Assembly (NCBI GenBank): GCA_024640585.1
Contig: JAHEEQ010000141.1
Coordinates: forward strand, 1-10,551
Source: Micrococcales bacterium
Lineage (GTDB): Bacteria; Actinomycetota; Actinomycetes; S36-B12; UBA5976
Direction of reading: 5' to 3'
Length of the DNA: 10,551 bases
Positions 1-6,689 of the stretch are shown here, one piece after another. The notes beneath the pieces are model-generated. The model was given only the letters and a program-made list of their open reading frames with translations. It had not been told where the DNA came from and searched no databases. Both the position numbers and the translations under genes were made by a program. Positions within the stretch are counted from its first letter, which is position 1. Each line of letters opens with the position of its first letter.

Positions 1-510
1 AAGAATGTTATGCCAGTGCATGGCGAACCCCGCCACTTGCGGGCAAATGCAAACCTTGCCATCAAGTCTGGTGTAAATCCAAACAATGTTGTTTTGGCTG
101 AAGATGGCGTTGTTGTTGATTTGGAAAATGGCAAAGCAAGGATCGTTGGAGCTGTACCTTGCGGATATGTTTACGTTGATGGAGCATCAGTCGGAGATAT
201 TTCAGAAGTATCATTGAAAGACCGACGAATTCTCGGTGAAGAAGGATTCATTTCTTGCGTGGTTGCGGTTGATTCGCAAACGAGCAAAGTCGTGGTTGGT
301 CCAGAAATTCACGCCCGCGGTTTTGCAGAAGATGAGTCAATTTTTGAACCAGTAATAATTTTGGTTCGTGACGGTTTGGAAGCTGCGCTGCGCGAAGGTA
401 TGACCGACCAAATGCAATTGCAACAACTAGTTCGCCGAATTGTTGGTAAATGGGTGAATGAAGCACACAGGCGCCGGCCGATGATTGTGCCTGTAGTTAT
501 CGAAGCCTGA
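1..510 (+). CDS. rnj: Ribonuclease J, C-terminal part (5' truncated by window edge)
   Basis: This is the last 169 codons of an RNase J, the metal-dependent exo/endoribonuclease of the metallo-beta-lactamase/beta-CASP family that acts in mRNA decay and rRNA maturation in the cytoplasm. The reading frame is open from base 1, so the ATG at 10 is internal and not a start. The visible part begins at the end of the catalytic core with the hallmark MPVHGEPRHLRANANLA, whose HGE-x-x-H segment carries a conserved active-site histidine. It continues through the RNase J-specific C-terminal domain (about residues 60-169), ending RRRPMIVPVVIEA, which resembles the ends of actinobacterial RNase J proteins. 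The stop is TGA at 508-510. RNase J lies a few genes upstream of ftsK in many Actinobacteria, so the location fits. The catalytic HxHxDH motif is outside the window and cannot be checked. Confidence 0.93.
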   Translation, partial: KNVMPVHGEPRHLRANANLAIKSGVNPNNVVLAEDGVVVDLENGKARIVGAVPCGYVYVDGASVGDISEVSLKDRRILGEEGFISCVVAVDSQTSKVVVGPEIHARGFAEDESIFEPVIILVRDGLEAALREGMTDQMQLQQLVRRIVGKWVNEAHRRRPMIVPVVIEA

Positions 511-567
511 GTTCGCAAATCCGCTAGACACGAGCAAAAAACAAGGGTTTACGCACGAACTGCTGGC

Positions 568-573
568 TAGATT
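568..573 (+). promoter_or_regulatory. Candidate -10 (TAGATT) for leaderless ftsK transcription
   Basis: TAGATT matches the actinobacterial -10 pattern TANNNT and ends 8 bases before the ftsK ATG. A start site about 7 bases downstream would fall at 580-582, giving almost no leader. This agrees with the absence of any purine-rich ribosome binding site upstream of the ATG. No clear -35 is seen. The remaining gap (511-567) shows no convincing terminator. Confidence 0.45.
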
Positions 574-581
574 TACCCCTT

Positions 582-3005
582 ATGGCGACCAAAAGACCTT
601 CCTCTAAGAGCGCCCGAAAATCTAAGTCCACAACAGGAGCATCGGGGTTTGCGCGCGCACTGGCTGCAGTGGGTCGCGGCATTAAATATGTTTGGGTTGG
701 AATTGGCCACGGTCTTGGTTCAGTCGCAAGGTCAATTGGCGCAGATGCAAAAGGCCTAGATCCCGAGCATCGCCGTGATGGTCTTGGCTTAGCGCTAGTC
801 GCGCTTTCCGTATCTACTGCAACTTCGATTTGGTTTGGTGTCGAAAATTGGCTTGTTGCATTTCTCGGCATGATTGTCACCAGTTTGGTGGGCGCTTTTG
901 ACGCGCTTGTTCCAGTATTAATTCTGATGCTAGCCATTCGCGTTCTTCGCCATCCTGAAGATTCAGCAAATACTGGTCGAGTGAGCGTCGGCGGAACTGC
1001 AATTATTTTTTCAATGATTTCACTGTGGCATATTTATAAAGAAATTCCAACACCTAGTGATGGCGCAAATAAAATGAATGACGCCGGTGGATTTATTGGT
1101 TGGATTTTGAGTGCGCCTATTGCATCCGCAGGCGGGGTTGCACTCGCATCAATTCTATATGTAATTATCTGGTTCTTTGGAATCCTCATAGTGACTAAGA
1201 CTCCTATCAAGCGAGTGCCACAAAAAATCGCTGGTGGATTCAAAGCAGTTAAGGTTCGAATTCCACAACGAGAAACATCGCAAGAACCTGAATTAGAAAC
1301 TTACGAAGCCGACAAACCTTTCGAAGAAGTCGCACTTGTTGAAAAAGTTGAGGAAGATGAAGAAGAGGCAGAGGAAGCTGAAGAAGAGCTAGCTGAGGAT
1401 TTAACCGAAGAAATTCCAGTAGTAATTCCGAACGACACTGTCCCAGAAGTGTCTGATACTGCAGTTTTGGAATTGGTACGTAAAACCATTTCACAACCAA
1501 CTCCTGCAGTCACAAATAAGCCTGGTGTGCTGCCTCTAGAACTTCCATACAAACTTCCGCCACTTGAATTGTTAAGTGAAGGACCAGCGCCGAAGGCGAA
1601 TACCAAGGCGACCGAAGCTGTAAGAGAAGCGTTGATGTCGGTATTTGCAGAATTCGATATCGACGCAAATGTTTCAGGTGTCCAACGTGGACCAACTGTT
1701 ACTCGTTACGAAGTAGAACTTGGCGTCGGTGTGAAGGTCGAGCGAATCACGCAACTTTCTAAAAATATTTCCTATGCAGTTGCCAACTCTGATGTGCGAA
1801 TTCTTTCTCCAATTCCAGGTAAGTCTGCTGTAGGTATTGAAATTCCAAATAGCGATCGTGAATTGGTTGCTCTAGGAGATGTACTTAGAAGCAAAATTGC
1901 CACAAACGATTCGCATTCACTCGCGGTTGGTATAGGTAAAGATGTTGAAGGTGGATTTGTTCTAGCCAATCTTGCGAAGATGCCACACCTTTTAGTTGCA
2001 GGAGCAACCGGTGCAGGAAAATCATCTTGCATCAATTCATTAATCACTTCTATTTTGATGAGAGCCACTCCGCAAGAAGTGCGACTGGTTCTAGTGGATC
2101 CAAAGCGAGTAGAACTTGCTGCATATGAAGGTGTTCCACATCTAATCACACCAATCATTACCAATCCAAAGAAAGCGGCTGAAGCTTTGCAATGGGTTGT
2201 CAAGGAAATGGATCATCGTTACGACGACTTGGCTGCGTTTGGTTTTAGACACATTGATGATTTCAACAAAGCTGTAAAAGAAAAGAAAGTATCGCTACCA
2301 CCAGATAGCAAACGTGTTTTGCGACCTTATCCGTATCTACTTGTGGTTGTGGATGAACTTGCAGATTTGATGATGGTTGCGCCAAGAGATGTTGAAGACA
2401 GCATTGTTCGAATAACTCAACTTGCGCGCGCAGCTGGCATCCACTTGGTGCTCGCAACTCAGCGACCTTCAGTAGATGTTGTAACTGGTTTGATCAAAGC
2501 CAATGTGCCTAGCCGTCTTGCATTTGCAACTTCGAGTGCAACTGACTCCCGAGTTATTCTCGATCAACCAGGCGCTGACAAGCTGGTGGGCCAAGGCGAC
2601 GCACTGTTTTTGCCTATGGGTGCAAGTAAAGCCATGCGTGTTCAGGGGGCATTTGTGAGTGAGGCGGAAATCCGCAAGGTAGTGAATCACTGCAAAGGGC
2701 AAGCGGAACCAGAATATCGCGAAGATGTCAATCAAGTAACTTCCCGAAGTTCAGATGTTGATTCAGACATAGGGGACGACCTCGAGACACTTTTACTCGC
2801 AGTTGAACTGGTAATTAATGCGCAACAGGGGTCAACATCAATGCTGCAACGAAAACTCCGAATCGGATTTGCAAAGGCAGGTCGCCTAATGGACCTGATG
2901 GAAGTACGTGGGATTGTTGGTCCTTCTGAGGGTGCAAAAGCCCGAGAAGTCCTAATTCCCGTCGAGGCCCTCGATGAAGTTTTGGACAGTTTGCAACCAA
3001 AATAA
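582..3005 (+). CDS. ftsK: DNA translocase FtsK/SpoIIIE
   Basis: This 807-residue protein is a septum-anchored, ATP-driven double-stranded DNA pump that clears and aligns the chromosome terminus during division. A basic N-terminus (residues 1-60) is followed by several membrane segments at about 66-86, 90-122, 134-152 and 175-205. Next comes a strongly acidic linker at about 247-278, built of E/D/A runs, and then the alpha/beta motor. The motor carries the Walker A motif GATGAGKSS at 474-482, the family signature DPKRVELAAYEGVPHL around 506-521, and the Walker B motif LVVVDEL near 587-593. The C-terminal gamma winged-helix domain (about 731-795, ending EGAKAREVLIP) is complete; in this family it reads KOPS-type polarity sequences and contacts the recombinase. 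Length is normal for Actinobacteria. The ATG at 582 gives the expected basic N-terminus and sits at leaderless distance from a -10. A hairpin terminator follows. Confidence 0.97.
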   Translation: MATKRPSSKSARKSKSTTGASGFARALAAVGRGIKYVWVGIGHGLGSVARSIGADAKGLDPEHRRDGLGLALVALSVSTATSIWFGVENWLVAFLGMIVTSLVGAFDALVPVLILMLAIRVLRHPEDSANTGRVSVGGTAIIFSMISLWHIYKEIPTPSDGANKMNDAGGFIGWILSAPIASAGGVALASILYVIIWFFGILIVTKTPIKRVPQKIAGGFKAVKVRIPQRETSQEPELETYEADKPFEEVALVEKVEEDEEEAEEAEEELAEDLTEEIPVVIPNDTVPEVSDTAVLELVRKTISQPTPAVTNKPGVLPLELPYKLPPLELLSEGPAPKANTKATEAVREALMSVFAEFDIDANVSGVQRGPTVTRYEVELGVGVKVERITQLSKNISYAVANSDVRILSPIPGKSAVGIEIPNSDRELVALGDVLRSKIATNDSHSLAVGIGKDVEGGFVLANLAKMPHLLVAGATGAGKSSCINSLITSILMRATPQEVRLVLVDPKRVELAAYEGVPHLITPIITNPKKAAEALQWVVKEMDHRYDDLAAFGFRHIDDFNKAVKEKKVSLPPDSKRVLRPYPYLLVVVDELADLMMVAPRDVEDSIVRITQLARAAGIHLVLATQRPSVDVVTGLIKANVPSRLAFATSSATDSRVILDQPGADKLVGQGDALFLPMGASKAMRVQGAFVSEAEIRKVVNHCKGQAEPEYREDVNQVTSRSSDVDSDIGDDLETLLLAVELVINAQQGSTSMLQRKLRIGFAKAGRLMDLMEVRGIVGPSEGAKAREVLIPVEALDEVLDSLQPK

Positions 3006-3012
3006 TTTTGTC

Positions 3013-3032
3013 ACCCATGCTCCATGGGTTTT
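3013..3032 (+). terminator. Small intrinsic terminator after ftsK
   Basis: ACCCATG (3013-3019), loop CTC and CATGGGT (3023-3029) form a perfect 7-bp stem with a 3-base loop. It runs directly into TTTT (3029-3032) and starts 8 bases after the ftsK stop. The T-tract is short, so termination may be partial. Confidence 0.55.
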
Positions 3033-3060
3033 ACACTTCCACTAGGGGTCAAGGTGGGAG
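3032..3060 (+). promoter_or_regulatory. Candidate -10 (TACACT) and ribosome binding site for the rodZ-like gene
   Basis: TACACT at 3032-3037 fits TANNNT and directly abuts the T-tract of the upstream terminator. It would start a transcript near 3044. GGTGGGAG at 3053-3060 is a purine-rich ribosome binding site 6 bases before the ATG at 3067. Unlike ftsK and rimO, this gene therefore appears to have a normal leader. No -35 is recognised. Confidence 0.35.
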
Positions 3061-3066
3061 TGCGCT

Positions 3067-3825
3067 ATGGCGGTTGGTCGTCGTATTACCGAATTACGCC
3101 TTGCACAAAATCTCACCATTGAACAAGTTGCAGCCGCAACCAAGCTTCGCAAAGACGTCATTTCGCTAATTGAGGCGGAAGATTGGCAAAGCCTTGATCT
3201 TCCGGTTTTCGTTAGAAATCAAATTCGCTTAATTGCAGTTTCACTAAAGGTTAATGAATCAGAACTCCTCGAGTTATTTGATCAAGATTTGCCTGCAAAT
3301 TCACCTAGTTTTGCAAGAGTAGGTCAGTCGCAATCTGGCGATTTAAATATTTTCGAAAAACATGGCAAATCTCCACTGCCTGTTAAACGCAATCCAAATT
3401 GGTTATACGCAATCATCGGTTTTGTAGTTGTAGTAGCTATTGCAGTATTTGCCTACCTGTCAAGAGGTGAACAATCGGATTCACTTCCGCAAACTGATGT
3501 GACAATTACCGAATCGCAGGCCCCGAGCACTTCCCCGACCACAACACCGAATCCAAACCAAACAAATGATTCGAGTAATACATTGGGAGTCTCAGTTGTG
3601 TTGCAAGCAAGTGGTAGAAGTTGGGTCACCGCTACTGGTTCAGCTGGAAACTCTTTGTTTTCAAGCTTTCTTAATGCAGGCGACATAATCACTCTCACCG
3701 ATTCAGCAAGTGTTGCGTTGATAATTGGAGATTCTGGCGTTGTGGATGTAACTGTAAATGATGAAAATTTAGGAAAACTTGGCGAAATTGGCTCGCCAGT
3801 AGAAATTACTTTCCCAATCTCATAA
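3067..3825 (+). CDS. RodZ-like membrane protein with N-terminal HTH and C-terminal DUF4115
   Basis: This 252-residue bitopic protein has RodZ architecture. A cytoplasmic helix-turn-helix of the HTH_25/Xre type spans about residues 5-68 (GRRITELRLAQNLTIEQVAA and following). A linker leads to one membrane segment at about 111-132 (WLYAIIGFVVVVAIAVFAYL). Next is a low-complexity Ser/Thr/Pro/Asn stretch at about 140-172, and then an extracytoplasmic beta-rich domain at about 175-252 resembling DUF4115 (ASGRSWVTATGSAGNSLFSS). In rod-shaped bacteria RodZ links MreB to the elongation machinery. Here no mreB is in view, so a role in cell shape or envelope synthesis is inference. It lies between ftsK and rimO, the usual actinobacterial position for this orphan HTH gene. 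ATG 3067 has a ribosome binding site 6 bases upstream. No sign of truncation. Confidence 0.8.
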   Translation: MAVGRRITELRLAQNLTIEQVAAATKLRKDVISLIEAEDWQSLDLPVFVRNQIRLIAVSLKVNESELLELFDQDLPANSPSFARVGQSQSGDLNIFEKHGKSPLPVKRNPNWLYAIIGFVVVVAIAVFAYLSRGEQSDSLPQTDVTITESQAPSTSPTTTPNPNQTNDSSNTLGVSVVLQASGRSWVTATGSAGNSLFSSFLNAGDIITLTDSASVALIIGDSGVVDVTVNDENLGKLGEIGSPVEITFPIS

Positions 3826-3841
3826 TCAAGAGTGCTTCTCG

Positions 3842-3853
3842 TAGGCTAAGCCT
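3842..3853 (+). promoter_or_regulatory. Leaderless promoter of rimO, -10 TAGGCT inside an 11-base dyad
   Basis: TAGGCT (3842-3847) fits the TANNNT -10 and ends 7 bases before the rimO ATG, so a start site at 3854-3855 would make the mRNA essentially leaderless. There is no ribosome binding site. AGGCT (3843-3847), A, AGCCT (3849-3853) is a perfect short inverted repeat covering the -10 and the start site, which could be an operator or coincidence. The whole gap to the preceding gene is only 29 bases. Confidence 0.5.
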
Positions 3854-3854
3854 C

Positions 3855-5231
3855 ATGAGTCAAGTAACGAAGACGGTTCACATTCTCACCCTCGGTTGTG
3901 CGAGAAACGAAACCGACAGTGATGAGCTCGCCGCTCGACTTTCAAATGCAGGCTGGCAATTGGTTGAAGATCCCAATGATGCAAGTGCAGTGTTAGTCAA
4001 TACTTGCGGTTTTGTTGAAACCGCCAAGACAGACTCAATCCAAACTATCTTGCAAACTGCAGATTTAAAAGCTGACGGCACAGTCAAAGCAGTAGTAGCG
4101 ATTGGCTGTATGGCAGAGCGTTATGGAAAAGAACTTGCGGCTGAAATTCCAGATGCTGATGCAGTGCTCGGTTTTGATTCGTACGAAGATATTGGGCAAA
4201 CTCTTGCGAATATTGTTGGTGGTGCAAAAATTGAAAGTCATGCCCCAATTGACAGGCGCCTCACTACTGCAAAAGCTCCTGCCGAAAGAAATTCACCAGC
4301 AAGTTCCGGAGATGTAATTCGCCTTCGTCTCGATTCAAAACCATATGCACCATTAAAAATTGCAAATGGTTGTGATCGCAGATGCACCTTCTGCGCAATT
4401 CCAGCTTTTAGAGGATCGTTTATTTCCCGCCGACCGACCGACATAATTGCTGAAGCCGTATGGCTTAGCGACAGAGGTGTCCGCGAACTTTTCCTAGTAA
4501 GTGAGAACACGACTTCTTACGGAAAAGATTTGGGAGATATGAATTTACTTGAAGCGTTACTTCCAGCGCTTTCAAGTATCGAAAAAATTGAACGGATTCG
4601 AGTTTCATATTTGCAACCAGCAGAAATGCGCCCCCAACTGCTACATGCGATTGTTAATACCGAAAAGGTTGTTCCTTATTTTGATTTGTCTTTCCAGCAT
4701 GCATCACCAACCGTATTGCGCCGAATGCGCAGGTTTGGCGGTAAACAAGAGTTTTTGGATCTCATTGGGCAAATTCGCAAAGTCTCACCTGATGCAGGAA
4801 TTAGATCGAACTTCATCGTGGGTTTCCCTGGAGAAACAATAGAAGAATTAGAAACTTTAATTGAATTCATAAATGAAGCTGAACTTGATGCGATCGGAAT
4901 TTTCGGATATTCAGATGAAGATGGCACTGAAGCTTTCAATTTGCTGGGTAAATTATCCGAGACTGAAATAAATCGTCGAGTTGAGTATGTGACTACTTTG
5001 GTGGATGAGGTGACATCGCAAAAAGCCGAGTCGCGTATTGGTTCGCAAGTAACTGTAATGGTTGAAAGTGTCGATGACGGCTACGAAGGTCGCGCAGAAT
5101 TCCAAGGTCCTGAGGTGGATGGAACTTGCAGAATTGAGACTGACCGCGAATTATCAGTTGGAGATTTTGTTACTTGTGTGGTGGTTGGAAATGAAGGCGT
5201 TGACTTAATTGTTGAAGAGATAATTAACTAA
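3855..5231 (+). CDS. rimO: Ribosomal protein S12 methylthiotransferase RimO
   Basis: This 458-residue radical-SAM enzyme uses two Fe-S clusters to add a methylthio group to the conserved aspartate of ribosomal protein S12. The N-terminal methylthiotransferase domain has the three cluster cysteines C15 (in TLGCARNETDSDE), C51 (NTCGF) and C85 (IGCMAER). The radical-SAM domain carries C173-x3-C177-x2-C180 (NGCDRRCTFCAIPAFRG). A TRAM domain occupies about residues 385-456. The start TLGCARNETDS and the radical-SAM loop are RimO-type; the MiaB partner at the end of the window instead has HGCQMN, which separates the two paralogues. It begins 29 bases after the rodZ-like stop from its own leaderless promoter. 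Its stop TAA overlaps the pgsA ATG by one base (TAATG), implying co-translation of rimO-pgsA-cinA. Confidence 0.95.
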   Translation: MSQVTKTVHILTLGCARNETDSDELAARLSNAGWQLVEDPNDASAVLVNTCGFVETAKTDSIQTILQTADLKADGTVKAVVAIGCMAERYGKELAAEIPDADAVLGFDSYEDIGQTLANIVGGAKIESHAPIDRRLTTAKAPAERNSPASSGDVIRLRLDSKPYAPLKIANGCDRRCTFCAIPAFRGSFISRRPTDIIAEAVWLSDRGVRELFLVSENTTSYGKDLGDMNLLEALLPALSSIEKIERIRVSYLQPAEMRPQLLHAIVNTEKVVPYFDLSFQHASPTVLRRMRRFGGKQEFLDLIGQIRKVSPDAGIRSNFIVGFPGETIEELETLIEFINEAELDAIGIFGYSDEDGTEAFNLLGKLSETEINRRVEYVTTLVDEVTSQKAESRIGSQVTVMVESVDDGYEGRAEFQGPEVDGTCRIETDRELSVGDFVTCVVVGNEGVDLIVEEIIN

Positions 5232-5755
5232 TGCGCAATCCGAATTTTTATACTTCTTTAAGAATATTGCTAGTACCGGTTTTTTGGTATGCGCTATTTA
5301 ATTTAGACAATCCATTTCTGGCAGTTGTGATTTTCTGGATTGCTGCAATTACAGATTTAATCGATGGGTATTTGGCACGCAAACACAACCTAATTTCGAA
5401 TTTCGGCAAAATTGCAGATCCGATTGCCGATAAAGCATTGACTGGTGCTGCATGGGTTGGGCTTTCAATAATTGGAGTGCTGCCTTGGGCTGCCACCATT
5501 TTGATTTTGGTTCGCGAAGTAGGCATCACTTTGTGGCGATTGGCTGTCATCAATAAAACCGTCTTGGCGGCGGATCGCGGTGGCAAAATGAAAACAACTT
5601 TTCAAATCACAACCATTTCTTTTTTCCTAGTTAACCTAGGTCTAAATTGGGAATTTTTAAACATCCCAATTCAAATTTTGCTTGGGATTACAGTTGGTCT
5701 AACAACCTATACCGGCCTTCGCTATCTGCCAGTTTTGTTAGGAGCAGCAAAATGA
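5231..5755 (+). CDS. pgsA: CDP-diacylglycerol–glycerol-3-phosphate 3-phosphatidyltransferase
   Basis: This 174-residue integral membrane enzyme of the CDP-alcohol phosphatidyltransferase family makes phosphatidylglycerol phosphate, the precursor of phosphatidylglycerol and cardiolipin, from CDP-diacylglycerol and glycerol 3-phosphate. The complete signature D-G-x2-A-R-x8-G-x3-D-x3-D is present: D45 G46, A49 R50, G59, D63 and D67, with D42 upstream. Hydrophobic segments surround it at about 10-25, 28-42, 70-95, 125-142 and 145-170, consistent with about six membrane helices. Length is usual. Members of this family differ in their acceptor alcohol, so glycerol phosphate is assigned from the pgsA-cinA pairing typical of Actinobacteria, not from a substrate residue. 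The ATG overlaps the rimO stop by one base, and the TGA overlaps the cinA ATG (ATGA), indicating coupled translation. Confidence 0.88.
   Translation: MRNPNFYTSLRILLVPVFWYALFNLDNPFLAVVIFWIAAITDLIDGYLARKHNLISNFGKIADPIADKALTGAAWVGLSIIGVLPWAATILILVREVGITLWRLAVINKTVLAADRGGKMKTTFQITTISFFLVNLGLNWEFLNIPIQILLGITVGLTTYTGLRYLPVLLGAAK
5740..5744 (+). promoter_or_regulatory. Ribosome binding site that fixes the cinA/pncC start
   Basis: AGGAG at 5740-5744 lies 7 bases before the ATG at 5752, inside the end of pgsA. It decides between the ATG at 5752 and an upstream in-frame start at 5647. The upstream start would add 35 residues translated out of frame from pgsA, with no resemblance to CinA. Confidence 0.8.
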
Positions 5756-6309
5756 ATGAAGCCCAAATTGCACTTGATGAATTAAGCGATCTCGAATTTA
5801 CTCCAACTGAATGGGAATTTGCGCGTGCAACTATTCAAGTTGCAAAATATGCAAAAGTGAATCTGGCTACCGCTGAATCTTTAACTGGGGGACTCTTAAG
5901 TGCATTGCTGACATCAGTTGCGGGCGCTTCCGAAGTTTTTCAAGGTGGGGTAGTTGCCTACTCCGCTGAATCCAAGAAAAGTGTCTTGGAAATTTCTGAA
6001 AATATTCTTAAATACGGAGTCGTTTCAACCGAAGTTGCACTCGCTATGGCTACCAATGTCACAAAAGTGATGAACTGCAGAATTGGGCTTTCCTGCACTG
6101 GTGTGGCTGGACCTGATTCTCAAAATGGCAAACCTGTTGGGGAGGTACATATCGCAGTATTTGATTGCGTAACTGGTTCAAGCCGAAGTCAAACTTTGAT
6201 GTTCCAAGGCACCAGAGACGATATTCGATCTCAGACTTGTTTGGCTGTTCTTGGGCTGTGTCTTGATGTCCTTGTAAGTCTGACAGACCTTTCTCGTACC
6301 CAGTCTTAA
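5752..6309 (+). CDS. pncC: Nicotinamide-nucleotide amidase (CinA C-terminal domain, PncC-type)
   Basis: This 185-residue protein is the CinA_C amidohydrolase domain alone. It deamidates nicotinamide mononucleotide to nicotinic acid mononucleotide in pyridine nucleotide salvage. Family motifs in order are TAESLTGG (39-46, with S43 the likely catalytic serine), GASEVFQGGVVAYSAESKK (58-76, with Y70 and K75 likely catalytic partners), GVVSTEVALAMA (89-100) and SCTGVAGPD...GKPVGEVHIAV (114-136). The usual AES-C-TGG has leucine in place of cysteine here. The N-terminal MoCF/COG1058 domain of full-length CinA is absent, as in many Actinobacteria. The first 22 residues are a non-conserved extension. 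The ATG overlaps the pgsA stop (ATGA) and has a strong ribosome binding site. The old name (competence-induced) is historical and says nothing about competence here. Confidence 0.9.
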   Translation: MNEAQIALDELSDLEFTPTEWEFARATIQVAKYAKVNLATAESLTGGLLSALLTSVAGASEVFQGGVVAYSAESKKSVLEISENILKYGVVSTEVALAMATNVTKVMNCRIGLSCTGVAGPDSQNGKPVGEVHIAVFDCVTGSSRSQTLMFQGTRDDIRSQTCLAVLGLCLDVLVSLTDLSRTQS

Positions 6310-6326
6310 GCCAAAAATTTTGAGTT

Positions 6327-6380
6327 TTTGCCGAATAAAACAGGCAAATAGCAGGAAATCTGACTAGCGTTGCCTAATGT
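6327..6380 (+). promoter_or_regulatory. clgR control region: TTTGCC/GGCAAA dyad and candidate -10
   Basis: The 89-base gap before clgR holds TTTGCC (6327-6332), ten bases, and GGCAAA (6343-6348), a perfect 6-bp dyad. TTGCC recurs at 6370-6374, directly before the TANNNT match TAATGT (6375-6380), which would start a transcript near 6387. A second TANNNT (TAGCGT) lies at 6365-6370. ClgR is autoregulated in other Actinobacteria, so the repeated TTGCC/GGCAA elements are plausible operators, but I cannot match them to a published ClgR consensus. Near 6312-6330 there are also weak A/T palindromes after the cinA stop. Confidence 0.35.
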
Positions 6381-6388
6381 TTGAAAAT

Positions 6389-6393
6389 GGAGG
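6389..6393 (+). promoter_or_regulatory. Ribosome binding site of clgR
   Basis: GGAGG at 6389-6393 (GGAGGTGA in full) lies 5 bases before ATG 6399. It selects that ATG over the in-frame TTG at 6381 and ATG at 6387, both of which lie at or upstream of this site. Confidence 0.85.
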
Positions 6394-6398
6394 TGAAC

Positions 6399-6689
6399 AT
6401 GGTGCTGCTGCGTGAAGTAATTGGTTCCCAATTGCGAGATACACGTAAAGCTCAGGGTGCAACCCTTCGAGATATTTCGGCTCGCGCAAATGTTGCACTT
6501 GGTTACCTCAGCGAAATTGAACGTGGACAAAAAGAACCATCAAGTGAATTGCTTGGTGCGATTTGCTCTGCACTTGAAATTTCAATTTCAACTTTGATGC
6601 GATCTGTTTCTGTAGAAGCTGCTCGGATTGAAAACCAGGTGCGCCCACTTCAACCATCCGTTGCAACTACTAGCACAAAAGCGGCGTGA
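6399..6689 (+). CDS. clgR: ClgR-type Xre transcriptional regulator of protease genes
   Basis: This 96-residue protein is a single helix-turn-helix of the Xre/HTH_3 family (about residues 5-66) with a short tail. The sequence around VLLREVIGSQLRDTRKAQG and NVALGYLSEIERGQKEPSSE is characteristic of ClgR, the actinobacterial activator of clpP, lon and related proteolysis genes. In some species ClgR also acts on DNA-repair genes. Its place after pgsA/cinA and before recA is the conserved one. It ends in Thr-Lys-Ala-Ala; in Streptomyces, ClgR is itself turned over by ClpP and its C-terminal alanines are needed, so the terminal Ala-Ala here may be a degron. The start is fixed by a strong ribosome binding site. 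Its TGA overlaps the start of the next gene (GTGA), so the two are translationally coupled. Confidence 0.92.
   Translation: MVLLREVIGSQLRDTRKAQGATLRDISARANVALGYLSEIERGQKEPSSELLGAICSALEISISTLMRSVSVEAARIENQVRPLQPSVATTSTKAA

Noticed and set aside
1249..1606. Antisense open frames rich in Ser or Leu opposite the FtsK linker
   Set aside because: They are complements of the Glu/Ala-rich linker codons (GAA/GAG/GCA) and have no family resemblance or ribosome binding site.
5647..5751. Longer CinA/PncC starting at 5647
   Set aside because: The extra 35 residues are an out-of-frame reading of pgsA; ATG 5752 has AGGAG at 7 bases and an ATGA overlap.
6381..6398. Longer ClgR starting at TTG 6381 or ATG 6387
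   Set aside because: Both codons lie at or upstream of the GGAGG site, which is correctly spaced only for ATG 6399; ClgR proteins typically begin MVLLREVIG-like.
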